From Acidobacteriota bacterium (GTDB taxonomy: Bacteria > Acidobacteriota > Vicinamibacteria > Vicinamibacterales > 2-12-FULL-66-21), in NCBI GenBank assembly GCA_003222675.1, contig QHWT01000093.1:1-44872 (forward strand): a stretch of DNA of 44,872 nt, given 5' to 3'. Below the pieces are notes generated by a model that saw nothing but the letters and a program-made list of their open reading frames with translations, made no database searches and was not told where the DNA came from. Position numbers and translations under genes: made by a program. This document shows, in pieces, positions 1-7,741 of this stretch (the stretch's first letter is position 1; the number at the start of each line of letters is the position of its first letter).

Positions 1-2
1 TG

Positions 3-359
3 CTGTTCCTTGCCGAATCGCCGACCGCGATGTACGTGTTTGCAGGCGTCTTCGGCCTCGGTCTCGGCGGCGAGTACATGATCATCCCGCTGATGGCCGC
101 GGAACTGTTTGGCGTGCGCGTGCTCGGCCGCCTCATGGGTGTGGTGCTCACCGCGGACGGCGTGGCCGAGGCGACTACGCCGATGTTCGTTGCGTATCTC
201 CGCGACGTCACGGGCAGCTATCGCAACGGCTTCCTCGTCCTGATTGGCATCGCGGTCATGGGCGCGCTCGCGATCGCCTTTCTGCCGCGCCCGGCGCCGC
301 ATCCCAATACCGCAGGCCGGGTCGTCAGACCCGGCGTCATGAGCCGACATGAGCCCTGA
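3..359 (+). CDS. MFS transporter, C-terminal end (gene starts upstream of window)
   Basis: Open frame entering from the left edge of the window and ending at TGA 357-359. The visible 118 residues contain hydrophobic helices with the small-residue pattern of major facilitator permeases (a Gly-rich helix around GVFGLGLGGEY, then a loop with ELFG and a helix with LGRLMG, typical of transmembrane helices 10-11) followed by a last helix ending at FLPRP. It would be an inner-membrane solute importer; given the sugar-acid genes downstream a monocarboxylate or sugar-acid substrate is plausible but is inference. The last ~18 residues after the final helix look unstructured and are partly encoded by a dispersed hairpin repeat (316-335), so the native C-terminus may have been replaced. 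The next gene begins 48 nt downstream on the same strand. Confidence 0.75.
   Translation: MFLAESPTAMYVFAGVFGLGLGGEYMIIPLMAAELFGVRVLGRLMGVVLTADGVAEATTPMFVAYLRDVTGSYRNGFLVLIGIAVMGALAIAFLPRPAPHPNTAGRVVRPGVMSRHEP
316..335. repeat. Dispersed hairpin repeat A, copy 1 (inside MFS 3' end)
   Basis: GCCGGGTC, loop GTCA, GACCCGGC: a perfect 8-bp stem. The same core recurs at 7682-7701 (variant), 7707-7726 and 15740-15758. This copy is the only one read inside a coding frame, near the 3' end of the transporter gene. Confidence 0.75.
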
Positions 360-407
360 GTCGTGAGTCTTGAGCCTGATACCATCGCCCAGCATGGAGG
401 ACATCGC

Positions 408-1298
408 ATGTCTGATTACGCGCGACGCGAGTTCCTGCTGGCCATCGGTGCTCTTGGCGTTGGCGCGTCCGGTAGTCTCCGCCTGGAGGCCACCGGCCGC
501 ATTCGTCTCGGTTACGCAGCGATTACGTGGGGCGGAAAAGACGAACAGGCCATCGCCGATATCTCGGCGGTCGGCTTCAAGGCAATCCAGCTCCGCTCGT
601 CGGCGTTCGACGCGTACGGCACGCGTCCTGGCGTTCTGAAGGACCTGCTCGCGAAGCACGGCCTCACGTTCGCCATCCTCTCGAGCGGCGATCTGAAGTA
701 TCAGCCCGCGGATCGCGAGGCGATGCTCGCGCTGCACCTCTCTCACGCCAAGTTCGTGCGCGATGCGGGCGGGCAGTTTCTCCAGGTGATCGACGAGCTG
801 CCCAAGGGCCGCGCCGTCGGTCCCGACGACTATAAGGCGCTAGCCGACATGTTGAACACTCTCGGCGAGCGCACGAAGGCTATCGGCGTTCCACTCGTCT
901 ATCACAACCACATGAACAGCACCGGAGAAGCGCCCGACGCCATCGAAGCCATCATGGCCGAAAGCGCCGCGAGCTCCGTGGGGCTTCTGTTCGACATCGC
1001 GCACTACCAGCAGGCAGGTGGCGATCCCGTCAAGGCGATTCGCCGCTATGGCAAGGCGATCAAGGCCGTGCACCTGAAGGACGTGCGGAAGATCGATGCC
1101 GCGCCCGGTTACCAGTGGGTCGAGCTCGGGCGGGGGCGCGTGGACGTGAAGGGCTCGGTGGCCGCCCTCAAGGACGTCGGCTTCGACGGCTGGGCGATCG
1201 TCGAGTTCGATCGCGTCGTCGATCCGGGCGGCTCGCCAAAGGCGAGCGCGGAGGCCAATCGCGAGTACGTCACGAAGCAGTTAGGCTTGATGCTTTGA
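408..1298 (+). CDS. Tat-exported sugar phosphate isomerase/epimerase family protein (xylose isomerase-like TIM barrel)
   Basis: 296 aa from ATG 408, chosen because it follows a good ribosome site (ATGGAGGA, 394-401); an earlier in-frame ATG at 363 adds residues of no family character. The N-terminus has ARREFLLAIGALGVGA, a twin-arginine-like export signal. From about residue 31 it is an AP-endonuclease-2/xylose-isomerase-like barrel: YHNH at 165-168, FDIAH at 195-199 and HLKD at 222-225 are the usual metal and substrate ligands, and an EFD motif closes the barrel near the C-terminus. Family members isomerise, epimerise or dehydrate sugars and inositol derivatives (IolE, Hyi, DTE types); exported versions are common in Acidobacteria and Planctomycetes but mostly uncharacterised. 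The position beside hexuronate genes fits a sugar-acid or keto-sugar substrate (inference). Confidence 0.85.
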   Translation: MSDYARREFLLAIGALGVGASGSLRLEATGRIRLGYAAITWGGKDEQAIADISAVGFKAIQLRSSAFDAYGTRPGVLKDLLAKHGLTFAILSSGDLKYQPADREAMLALHLSHAKFVRDAGGQFLQVIDELPKGRAVGPDDYKALADMLNTLGERTKAIGVPLVYHNHMNSTGEAPDAIEAIMAESAASSVGLLFDIAHYQQAGGDPVKAIRRYGKAIKAVHLKDVRKIDAAPGYQWVELGRGRVDVKGSVAALKDVGFDGWAIVEFDRVVDPGGSPKASAEANREYVTKQLGLML

Positions 1299-1835
1299 AG
1301 ACTTCACGCGGAGATCGCTGACCGCTCTTTGGTCGAATTACTCAATCGCCGCGTCGCAGGTCACACTCGGCTCCCGGTGGTTTTTGGCGTGCGATTGGAC
1401 GTCCGGGTCGTGCGGAGCAGACGGCCTCACGCCGAGGCGCCGAGGCGCAGAGCACGCGAAGAAGGCTGCCGGTCAGCGCATTCGCCGTGCCGCTTGTATT
1501 CGTAGTCTCGCGTGACCTCCTGCCGCGCGAAGCGCGGCGGCGAATGCGCTCCGCAGCCGCTTCCTGAATGTGTTCTCCGCACCCATGCGTGCAGCCGTGA
1601 TCCAGATCATCGCTTTGCGGTCGGCAGCGTGTTGTTCCTCTGCGCCTCATGCGCCTCTGCGTGAGGTCGTACGTGACAAGCGGATCACCCGGCGCGCTGA
1701 AGGAGGTCAGAGTCTCCGCGGGCTCTGCGAGCTCGGCGTGCGTACGTCCGTGACACCCGGTCAAACCCGAGTCACTTGTCTCACGTACGACTTCACGCCG
1801 AGGTCGTAAAGCGCGCGGAGGGTTAACGGCGTCCG
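1299..1835. other. 537-nt intergenic stretch with inverted repeats, no gene
   Basis: Lies between the plus-strand isomerase and the minus-strand LarA-like gene, which converge here. Frames are open in places but have no family character or consistent start. It contains the inverted repeat pair at 1421-1452/1638-1670, a short perfect hairpin CCGCGC-GAA-GCGCGG near 1523-1537, and further fragments of the same CTCTGCG/CGTGAGG vocabulary around 1710-1740. Confidence 0.6.
1421..1670. repeat. Inverted repeat pair, ~32-bp arms, 185-nt spacer
   Basis: The left arm 1421-1452 is the near-exact reverse complement of the right arm 1638-1670; the shared core reads CTCTGCGCCTC..GCGCCTC.GCGTGAGG with about four mismatches. 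This CTCTGCG..TCTGCGTGAGG wording resembles dispersed intergenic repeats known in several bacterial phyla. With a 185-nt spacer it could be two independent copies in opposite orientation or the ends of a small non-autonomous element; no transposase or flanking target duplication is visible. Confidence 0.6.
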
Positions 1836-3116
1836 CTACGGCTGTTCGGGTTCAACGAGATACAGATCGCGCCCCGCGTGATCGACGACGAGCGTGTCGG
1901 GATCGCGGCGCGCGGCTTCGATGTCCACCGACTCGCACCGCTGAAAGGCGAGCTTCACTCGCCGGCACACATCCTCGCTGACGGCTGACGCGAGCGTGAT
2001 GCGATAGCGGGGCTCGATGTGCCCTTCCTCACTCATACGACCGGCATAGCTGACGTGTGCGAGGTGCGCCGCGACGCACAGGTTCGCCTGCAGCTCGTCC
2101 GACTGCTCGACCATCTCGCGGACCTGCTCGAGCGGCGCGTAGCCGTACTTCTCGATCAGCCGCCCATGCGTTGTCGAGATGCCGGTCAGGTGCGGCGCGT
2201 AGATCACCAGCTCCCCGCCATCCTCGATGATCCCTCCGACCTTGTAGCTCGCCTTGCCGCCGACCCACAGCTCATCGTAGTGCTCGTCGAGCAGCGCAAC
2301 GACCCGCCGGTACCGCCGGCCCGTGTAGCGGACGTGCACGCGGCTGCTCACTTCAGCGGCGCTGCGGACGGTCTCGCGCAGATCGCCGGCGAACAGCGCA
2401 TGCGTGCGCAACCCGGCATCGTTGCGGGTCGAGACGGAGGTGAACGCGAGAACCGGCGCCGGCACACGGTCGGCAGCCGCCTCGATGACGCGCCGCGTGG
2501 GCGTCTCGATCCGGCCGATGACGCGCTCGATCGTGGCAAGCGCGCCGAGCCAGTGCGTGAGATGCGTCAGCTCCGGCCCCGCGACGCCCGGAAAGAAGTA
2601 CTTCGCACCGCCGGCAAAGCCCGCGACCTCGTGCGGCACCGTCGCGCCGATGACGAACACGACGTCGTACTGGCCCGGGGCGAGGTGCGCGTTCAACTGG
2701 ACCGGCACCTCGCGATTCATGAGGCCGCCGGTCAGCGACGACACGTCCGCGCCCGACAACGTCCCGAGCGTGATCAGCTCCGAGGGGCGATCCCAGTGAT
2801 GATCGAAGAACTCGCCGACGAGCGGCATGGGGGAGTGGCCCGCGCCGATCTTGGCGCGCTTTTCCGCGTTGGTCATCGGCGGATGAGTGCCCTGCGCGAC
2901 GAGCGCGTCGAAGCGGCTTGCGCCCACCACCGCCAGCTCCTGCGAAATGATCGGGAACAACACGTCGGTGTTGTCGTCGCGCGTGCGATCGGGGATCACG
3001 GCGAGCACGCGGGCGCGCGGCGGAACGTTCCGGATTGCATCACGCACGATCCGGCGCAGGTCCGCCGGCGTCAGCACCGTTGACGACGATCCCGCGCCGG
3101 CCAGCGTTGGAATCAC
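1836..3116 (-). CDS. larA: LarA-family nickel-pincer racemase/epimerase (DUF2088)
   Basis: 426 aa, normal LarA length. GTG start at 3116 is chosen because it overlaps the TGA of the upstream transporter gene (GTGA, 3113-3116); the long upstream open frame is the antisense side of the transporter. LarA enzymes use the nickel-pincer nucleotide to racemise lactate or other 2-hydroxy acids by hydride transfer. The catalytic set is visible with family spacing: the D43-xx-R46 motif, H78 (GTHPPM), H162 and K172 ten residues apart in PHEVAGFAGGAK, and H188 sixteen residues after the lysine. LarB, LarC and LarE, which make and load the cofactor, are not in the window. It is the last gene of an operon with an aldonate dehydratase and a hexuronate-type permease, so epimerisation of a sugar acid at C2, as in the gluconate 2-epimerase branch of the superfamily, is more likely than lactate racemisation (inference). 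Confidence 0.85.
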   Translation of the reverse strand: MIPTLAGAGSSSTVLTPADLRRIVRDAIRNVPPRARVLAVIPDRTRDDNTDVLFPIISQELAVVGASRFDALVAQGTHPPMTNAEKRAKIGAGHSPMPLVGEFFDHHWDRPSELITLGTLSGADVSSLTGGLMNREVPVQLNAHLAPGQYDVVFVIGATVPHEVAGFAGGAKYFFPGVAGPELTHLTHWLGALATIERVIGRIETPTRRVIEAAADRVPAPVLAFTSVSTRNDAGLRTHALFAGDLRETVRSAAEVSSRVHVRYTGRRYRRVVALLDEHYDELWVGGKASYKVGGIIEDGGELVIYAPHLTGISTTHGRLIEKYGYAPLEQVREMVEQSDELQANLCVAAHLAHVSYAGRMSEEGHIEPRYRITLASAVSEDVCRRVKLAFQRCESVDIEAARRDPDTLVVDHAGRDLYLVEPEQP

Positions 3117-4474
3117 CGCGAGCTCTCGATCGGCGCCGGCTCGAGCCGCGGCACCAGCAGGTGCACGACGGTGAGCGTGACCAGATACGCAGAGGCGGCG
3201 ATCAGAAAGACCGGCACGTAGCTGCCGGTCGCCTGCAGCACGTACCCCGTGACCTTCGCGATCAGCATGCCGCCGACCGCGCCCGACATCCCGGCAAAGC
3301 CGATGACCGATCCGACCGCCTGGCGCGGGAACATATCGGACGCCAGTGTGTAGACGTTCGCGGACCATCCCTGGTGCGCGGATGCCGCGAGGCCCACGAG
3401 CAATACGGCCACCCATTCCCTGTTCGCGCCCGCGGCAAACGCGATCGGCGTGACCGCAAGCGCGCACGCCAGCATGGCGGTCTTGCGCGCGGCGTTCGTG
3501 GTCCAGCCGCGCTTCAACAGCGACGAGGACAACCAGCCGCCGCCGACGCTCCCAATGTCTGCAATCAGATAAATCACGACGAGCGGCAGCGCCATCGACT
3601 GGAGGTCGATGCCGTGTCGCCGGTGCAGGAAATCGGGAATCCAGAACAGGTACAGCCACCAGATCGGATCGGTTCCGAACTTCGCGGCCGCGACCGCCCA
3701 CGTCTGACGGTGACGAATGAGCGAGAGCCACGGGATCTCGACGGGTGGATCCGGAGGGTCGCTTCGGATGTAGGCGAGCTCCCCTCCGTTCACGCTGCGG
3801 TGCGTCGCCGGGGGTCCATAGAGCGGCCACCACAGCGCGAGCCAGAGCAAGCCGAGCGTACCCGTCGCGACAAACGCCCAGTACCATCCATAGGTGTAGG
3901 CGATCCACGGCACGATGATCGGCGTGAGCAGCGCGCCGATGTTCGTGCCCGAATTGAAGATGCCTGTCGCGAGCGCGCGTTCACGTTTGGGGAACCACTC
4001 CGCGACCGTCTTGATTGACGCCGGAAAATTTGCCGACTCGCCGATCCCGAGCGCAAACCGCGCGGCCATGAATCCCGCGACCGATCCGGAATACGTCAGG
4101 CCGAAAACGCCGAGCATCGCCGCAACGCCGGGGCCGAAGGTGGGCGCCTCCGCGTGCGCGATCGCCGCGAAACTCCACACCAGGAGCGCGAGCGCGAAGC
4201 CCAGCTTCGTGCCGATTCGATCGATCATGCGTCCCGCGAACACGAAGCCGATCGCATACGCGAGCTGGAACGCAAAGACGATATCGGCATAGTCGATCTC
4301 GCTCCAGCCGAACTGCTGCTGCAGCGTCGGTTTCAGCAGGCCAATCACCTGCCGATCGACGTAGTTGATCGTGGCCGCGAGAAACAGCAGCCCGCAAATC
4401 GTCCAGCGGAAGTACCCGGCGCGCGCCGAGACGGGCGCCGTTCCCGGTCGGTCGCGTGAAATGGGCATCGCCAT
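3113..4474 (-). CDS. MFS transporter, ExuT-like hexuronate/aldonate permease
   Basis: 453 aa with about twelve hydrophobic helices. The N-terminal INYVDRQVIG in helix 1, the RMIDRIG loop after helix 2, and ARFALGIGESANFPASIKT in the helix 4 region are signatures of the anion:cation symporter branch of the MFS (ExuT, GarP, GudP), which imports hexuronates, galactarate, glucarate or galactonate with protons. ATG 4474 follows GAGGAC on the minus strand; ATG 4468 is an alternative. It starts 9 nt after the altronate dehydratase gene and its stop overlaps the LarA-like start, so it is embedded in the operon. The exact substrate cannot be read from sequence; galacturonate or glucuronate best fits the neighbours. 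Confidence 0.88.
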   Translation of the reverse strand: MAMPISRDRPGTAPVSARAGYFRWTICGLLFLAATINYVDRQVIGLLKPTLQQQFGWSEIDYADIVFAFQLAYAIGFVFAGRMIDRIGTKLGFALALLVWSFAAIAHAEAPTFGPGVAAMLGVFGLTYSGSVAGFMAARFALGIGESANFPASIKTVAEWFPKRERALATGIFNSGTNIGALLTPIIVPWIAYTYGWYWAFVATGTLGLLWLALWWPLYGPPATHRSVNGGELAYIRSDPPDPPVEIPWLSLIRHRQTWAVAAAKFGTDPIWWLYLFWIPDFLHRRHGIDLQSMALPLVVIYLIADIGSVGGGWLSSSLLKRGWTTNAARKTAMLACALAVTPIAFAAGANREWVAVLLVGLAASAHQGWSANVYTLASDMFPRQAVGSVIGFAGMSGAVGGMLIAKVTGYVLQATGSYVPVFLIAASAYLVTLTVVHLLVPRLEPAPIESSR

Positions 4475-4483
4475 GTCGGGTCC

Positions 4484-5656
4484 TCAGATGGTGGGATTCC
4501 TTCGGTGAATCGCGAATTCCTTGTGGCCGAGGCGCTCGGTCGCCGTCAGCTTACCCGAACAGACGTCGATCACTTCCGCGAAAAGCCGGTCGCCCGCCGC
4601 GGCCAACGTCTCGCGGTCATCCAGAATGCCGCTGACGTCGAGGTCGAGGTTGTCCGCCATCGACACCGCCGTCCGCGCATTGCCGGTGATTTTTATCACG
4701 GGCGCGATGGGATTGCCCGTCGGCGTGCCAAGCCCGGTCGTAAATACGACCACCTGCGCGCCGCCGCCCACCATCCCCGTGACGGACTCCACGTCCAGAC
4801 CGGGCGTGTCCATGACCGTCAGGCCGCGGCGCGTGATGCGTCCGGAGTAGGGCACCACGTCGCTGAGCGGCGTGCGCTCGCCCCCTTTGTGCGTCGCGCC
4901 GAGCGACTTCTCTTCGATTGTCGTGAGGCCGCCGCGGATATTCCCTGGCGACGGCTGCGTCCCGCGGATGTCGAGCCCGAGCGCCCGAGCTTCCCCTTCA
5001 ACGCGCGAGATAATCTGGATCAGCTGCGCGCCCGTGTCCGGCGATGTGGCGCGCGCCGCGAGCAGGTGCTCGGCCCCCATGATTTCCGCGATCTCGCCCA
5101 GCACCGCCGTGCCGCCGGAGTCCACCAGACGGTCGGCGACGCGACCGAGCGCGGGGTTGGCCGCCAGACCGGACGTGTAATCGGACCCACCGCACTTCAC
5201 GCACAGAATCAACGACGAGATGTCGAACGCTTCGCGCTCGTCGCGCTCGAGCGCCGTCACGAGCCGCGTCGCGATCTCGGTAGCGCGCGCCGTCGCGCGC
5301 ACGGTTCCGCCTTCACTTTGAATGGCGACGATCTCCGCGGGCTTCCCCGCGCGCCGCGCCGATTCCGCGAGATACTGCGCCACCACCTGCTCGCAGCCGA
5401 GCGCGATGACGAGCACCGCGCCGACGTTGGGATGCCCGCAGTAAGCGGCCAGTGTCTCGTGCGTGATGTGCAGATCGGGACCGAGCTGACCGCACCCGGC
5501 GAGATGCGGCAGCGCGGCGCCACGCGGCGGAACCGCCGCCGCGACGCGCTCTGCGACGACAGATGCGCAGATCACGGTTGGGACGACGAGCAGGTGATTG
5601 CGGACGCCGACGCGGCCGTCGGGACGCCGGTACCCGAGAAACTGCTGATCGCTCAC
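4484..5656 (-). CDS. uxaA: Altronate dehydratase, main (C-terminal) subunit, UxaA family
   Basis: 390 aa. UxaA-family hydro-lyases dehydrate D-altronate, or related C2-C3 aldonates and aldarates, to 2-keto-3-deoxy acids using a metal centre. Family features are clear: GYRRPDGRVGVRNH at the N-terminus, AGCGQLGPD, YCGHPNVGA, ILCVKCGGSDYTSGLAANPA in the middle, PSPGNIRGGLTTIEEKSLG, and VVVFTTGLGTPTGNP near the C-terminus; the cysteines in the CGQ, CGH and CVKCGG motifs are likely metal ligands. In Proteobacteria the SAF domain is fused at the N-terminus; here it is the separate upstream gene. GTG start at 5656 overlaps the stop of that gene (GTGA) and follows GGAGGA. The product 2-keto-3-deoxygluconate would feed the kinase and aldolase encoded at 7.7-9.4 kb. 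Confidence 0.92.
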   Translation of the reverse strand: MSDQQFLGYRRPDGRVGVRNHLLVVPTVICASVVAERVAAAVPPRGAALPHLAGCGQLGPDLHITHETLAAYCGHPNVGAVLVIALGCEQVVAQYLAESARRAGKPAEIVAIQSEGGTVRATARATEIATRLVTALERDEREAFDISSLILCVKCGGSDYTSGLAANPALGRVADRLVDSGGTAVLGEIAEIMGAEHLLAARATSPDTGAQLIQIISRVEGEARALGLDIRGTQPSPGNIRGGLTTIEEKSLGATHKGGERTPLSDVVPYSGRITRRGLTVMDTPGLDVESVTGMVGGGAQVVVFTTGLGTPTGNPIAPVIKITGNARTAVSMADNLDLDVSGILDDRETLAAAGDRLFAEVIDVCSGKLTATERLGHKEFAIHRRNPTI

Positions 5657-5982
5657 GTGTCTTCCTCCGGCGGCTCCGCCAGACGCGGCGCCGCGGCGCC
5701 CGCGTGTTCGGCGCGATCGCCGCGTCCGCGGTCGCTCGCCACGTTATGTGTGTGCACATGCGCACCGGGCGCGATGTCCGCGATTGCCGTCCCGATCGCG
5801 CTGCCGTACTTGATGACCTCATCGCCCGCGCGAATCGCGCGTAAGGCAACCTTGTGTCCGCGAGGAATCGGCTCCGCAACCGTGACGGTCGCCGTCTCCA
5901 CCTCGAGCACGCGGCCCGCGTCGAGCGCGTCCAGCGCGGTCGCCACGTTATCGCGCGCGCTGATGACGATCGCAGGCTTCAC
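5653..5982 (-). CDS. UxaA-type SAF domain subunit
   Basis: 109 aa. SAF domain matching the N-terminal region of altronate/galactarate dehydratases: IPRGHKVAL, VIKYGSAIG and a histidine-rich GAHVHTHNV motif are conserved. It is the small partner of the dehydratase encoded immediately downstream, and the pair makes the aldonate dehydratase as two chains. GTG 5982 is taken as the start because it overlaps the TGA of the SDR gene and begins the SAF domain at once; the longer upstream frame is antisense to the SDR. The last ~25 residues are Ala/Arg/Glu-rich and look disordered. Confidence 0.88.
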   Translation of the reverse strand: MKPAIVISARDNVATALDALDAGRVLEVETATVTVAEPIPRGHKVALRAIRAGDEVIKYGSAIGTAIADIAPGAHVHTHNVASDRGRGDRAEHAGAAAPRLAEPPEEDT

Positions 5983-6752
5983 TGGTTCACTCCGCTCGCA
6001 AGAAAGCCGCCGTCTACGACGATCAGCTGTCCCGTGACGAACGTCGAGGCGTCCGACGCCAGATAGACCGCGGCGCCGACGAGCTCCTCGAGCCGGCCGA
6101 AGCGCTTCATCGGCGTGCGCAGCAGCAGCTCCTGCCCGCGCGGCCCCTCCAGCAGTTTCGCATTCAAATCGGTGCGGAACACGCCCGGCGCGATCGCATT
6201 CACGGTCAGGCCGTGAGGCGCCCACTCGATCGCGAGCGCGCGCGTAAGGCCGGCCACTGCGGATTTGGACGCGGTGTAGGCGCTCACTTCGTGGAGTCCG
6301 ACGAAGGACGACAACGAGGCGACGCCAATCAATCGGCCGGAACGTCGCGCGATCATTGGCGGCGCGAACGCCTTGAACGCGCGCAGCGTACCCATCAGGT
6401 TCACGTCAATGATGTTCTGCCATTCCGCCGTGTCCATCTCGAGCGTGGGGGCGCGCCGCGTGATGCCCGCCGCCGTGAGCACGACATCGATTTGCCCGAA
6501 TTCGCGAACAACCAGGTCGCGCAACTGCCCGAGCGCCGCCTCGTCCGAAACATCCGTCGGAACGCGCATCGTGCGCCGCCCGCGGCGCTCGATCTCCGCC
6601 GCAACTTCGTTGACGAGCGTCTCGCGCCGCGCGGTCGCGACGACATCGGCGCCGGCATCGGCGAGGCCGAGCGCGAGCACGCGCCCGATGCCGCTCGTGC
6701 CGCCGATCACCACCGCCGTCTTCCCCTGCAAATCGAACAGATGTGCCGTCAT
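5979..6752 (-). CDS. SDR-family NAD(P)-dependent oxidoreductase (KduD / sugar-acid dehydrogenase-like)
   Basis: 257 aa from ATG 6752. Classical short-chain dehydrogenase: nucleotide motif GGTSGIG at 17-23, AAG at 94-96 in place of NAG, catalytic S146, Y159 and K163 (YTASK). Sequence style (FDLQGKTAVVIGG at the start, VNAIAPGVFRTDLNAKLL and TGQLIVVDGGF at the end) is that of 2-deoxy-D-gluconate 3-dehydrogenase, gluconate 5-dehydrogenase and related sugar-acid enzymes. First gene of the minus-strand operon, its stop overlapping the SAF start. It probably interconverts a keto-uronate and an aldonate, for example making the substrate of the dehydratase; the precise reaction is inference. In-frame ATG 6788 would add 12 residues with no SDR character. 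Confidence 0.88.
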   Translation of the reverse strand: MTAHLFDLQGKTAVVIGGTSGIGRVLALGLADAGADVVATARRETLVNEVAAEIERRGRRTMRVPTDVSDEAALGQLRDLVVREFGQIDVVLTAAGITRRAPTLEMDTAEWQNIIDVNLMGTLRAFKAFAPPMIARRSGRLIGVASLSSFVGLHEVSAYTASKSAVAGLTRALAIEWAPHGLTVNAIAPGVFRTDLNAKLLEGPRGQELLLRTPMKRFGRLEELVGAAVYLASDASTFVTGQLIVVDGGFLASGVNQ

Positions 6753-6787
6753 CGTGATCGCTGGACGCTCCGGCGCTTCCTCGTACA

Positions 6788-6801
6788 TGATATCGATTTC
6801 A
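6788..6801. promoter_or_regulatory. LacI-type operator candidate in divergent promoter region
   Basis: TGATATCGATTTCA: 14-bp palindrome with central CG and two mismatched positions between half-sites, the geometry of LacI-family operators. It sits between the divergent SDR operon (start 6752) and IolB gene (start 6875), where a single regulator could control both. No LacI regulator gene is in the window, and the site could be chance. Confidence 0.35.
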
Positions 6802-6874
6802 TCGAGACATCGCTGGCTGCCGCCGGCGATTCGTCTGAGGACAACCCTCGCGAACTGCACCTCCAGGTGAACCG

Positions 6875-7666
6875 ATGTTGAACGAAACACTTTACAGACA
6901 GCCACGCAAAGACGGCCTGCACGTGCTCCAGCGGCGTGGTACGGGGGGCGCGCGCGAAATCACCACCTCGCGCCTCGTGCTCGCCGCCGGAAGCGAGTCA
7001 CGGTACGAGTCCTCTGACGAGGAAACGGTCGTCGTGCTTCAGCAAGGCAAAGGCACGTTTCGGGCCGGAGGACAGAACTGGACGGTCAGCCGTTCCGACG
7101 TCTTCAGCGAACGCGCGACCGCGTTGTATCTGCCGCCCGCCACACCGCTCACGGTCAGCGCCGAATCGCCGCTCGAAGCGATTCTCGTGTCGACGCCTGC
7201 CGAGAAGGGTCTGTCGCCCGCGCTCCTCACGCCAAACGAGGTGCGCGTGAACGCGCGCGGCCGCGACATCTATGCGCGCGAAGTTCACGATATCTTCGTC
7301 AACGACGCGCGCGCGAAGCGCATCATGGTCGGGGAAACATTCAATCCGCCCGGGCACTGGAGCAGCTATCCGCCGCACAAGCACGACGGCAAGGATGGCG
7401 AGCCGGTGCTCGAGGAGGTCTACTACTTCCGCATCGCGCCGTCGCAGGGCTTCGGCCAGCAGATGCTCTATACAGCCGGCGGCGAATGCGTCGCGCACGT
7501 CGTCAAGGACGGGGATGCTGTGCTGCTGCCATACGGCTACCATCCGGTCGTCTCGCCGCCGGGATACAAGCTGTACTACTTGTGGGCGATGGCGGGGGCG
7601 CAGCGGAAGCTCGCGCTCCACGAGGATCCGGATCACACGTGGGTTCATAATGCGCCGTCGGCGTGA
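6875..7666 (+). CDS. iolB: IolB-type 5-deoxy-glucuronate isomerase family protein
   Basis: 263 aa bicupin. The C-terminal half carries the IolB hallmark: GHWSSYPPHKHDG with two metal-binding histidines, EEVYYFR, GFGQQMLYT and LLPYGYHPVVSPPGYKLYYL with a third histidine. IolB isomerises 5-deoxy-glucuronate in inositol breakdown; the related fold KduI isomerises 5-keto-4-deoxyuronate in pectin/alginate breakdown. No other inositol gene is near, and the neighbours handle uronates and 2-keto-3-deoxygluconate, so it may here act on a 5-keto-4-deoxyuronate or similar open-chain uronate (inference). Divergent from the SDR operon and first of a plus-strand set; a double hairpin repeat separates it from the aldolase gene. 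Confidence 0.85.
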   Translation: MLNETLYRQPRKDGLHVLQRRGTGGAREITTSRLVLAAGSESRYESSDEETVVVLQQGKGTFRAGGQNWTVSRSDVFSERATALYLPPATPLTVSAESPLEAILVSTPAEKGLSPALLTPNEVRVNARGRDIYAREVHDIFVNDARAKRIMVGETFNPPGHWSSYPPHKHDGKDGEPVLEEVYYFRIAPSQGFGQQMLYTAGGECVAHVVKDGDAVLLPYGYHPVVSPPGYKLYYLWAMAGAQRKLALHEDPDHTWVHNAPSA

Positions 7667-7681
7667 TTAGAAACGACGTAG

Positions 7682-7726
7682 GGCGGGTCTTCAGACCCGC
7701 CGGTGAGCCGGGTCTAAAGACCCGGC
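7682..7726. repeat. Dispersed hairpin repeat A, tandem pair (copies 2 and 3)
   Basis: Two adjacent perfect 9-bp stems: GGCGGGTCT-TC-AGACCCGCC at 7682-7701 and GCCGGGTCT-AA-AGACCCGGC at 7707-7726. They fill most of the 75-nt gap between the isomerase and aldolase genes and could stabilise or attenuate the transcript. There is no T-run, so a simple intrinsic terminator is unlikely. Confidence 0.8.
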
Positions 7727-7741
7727 CTACACAATCGATAT

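Noticed and set aside
1342-1764. 140-codon minus-strand ORF in the 1.3-1.8 kb gap
   Set aside because: Its sequence includes translated intergenic repeat (LRVLCASAPRREAV), and there is no ribosome site or domain.
4505-6037. 510-codon plus-strand open frame across the UxaA genes
   Set aside because: Antisense to three well-supported overlapping genes; composition is that of a shadow frame.
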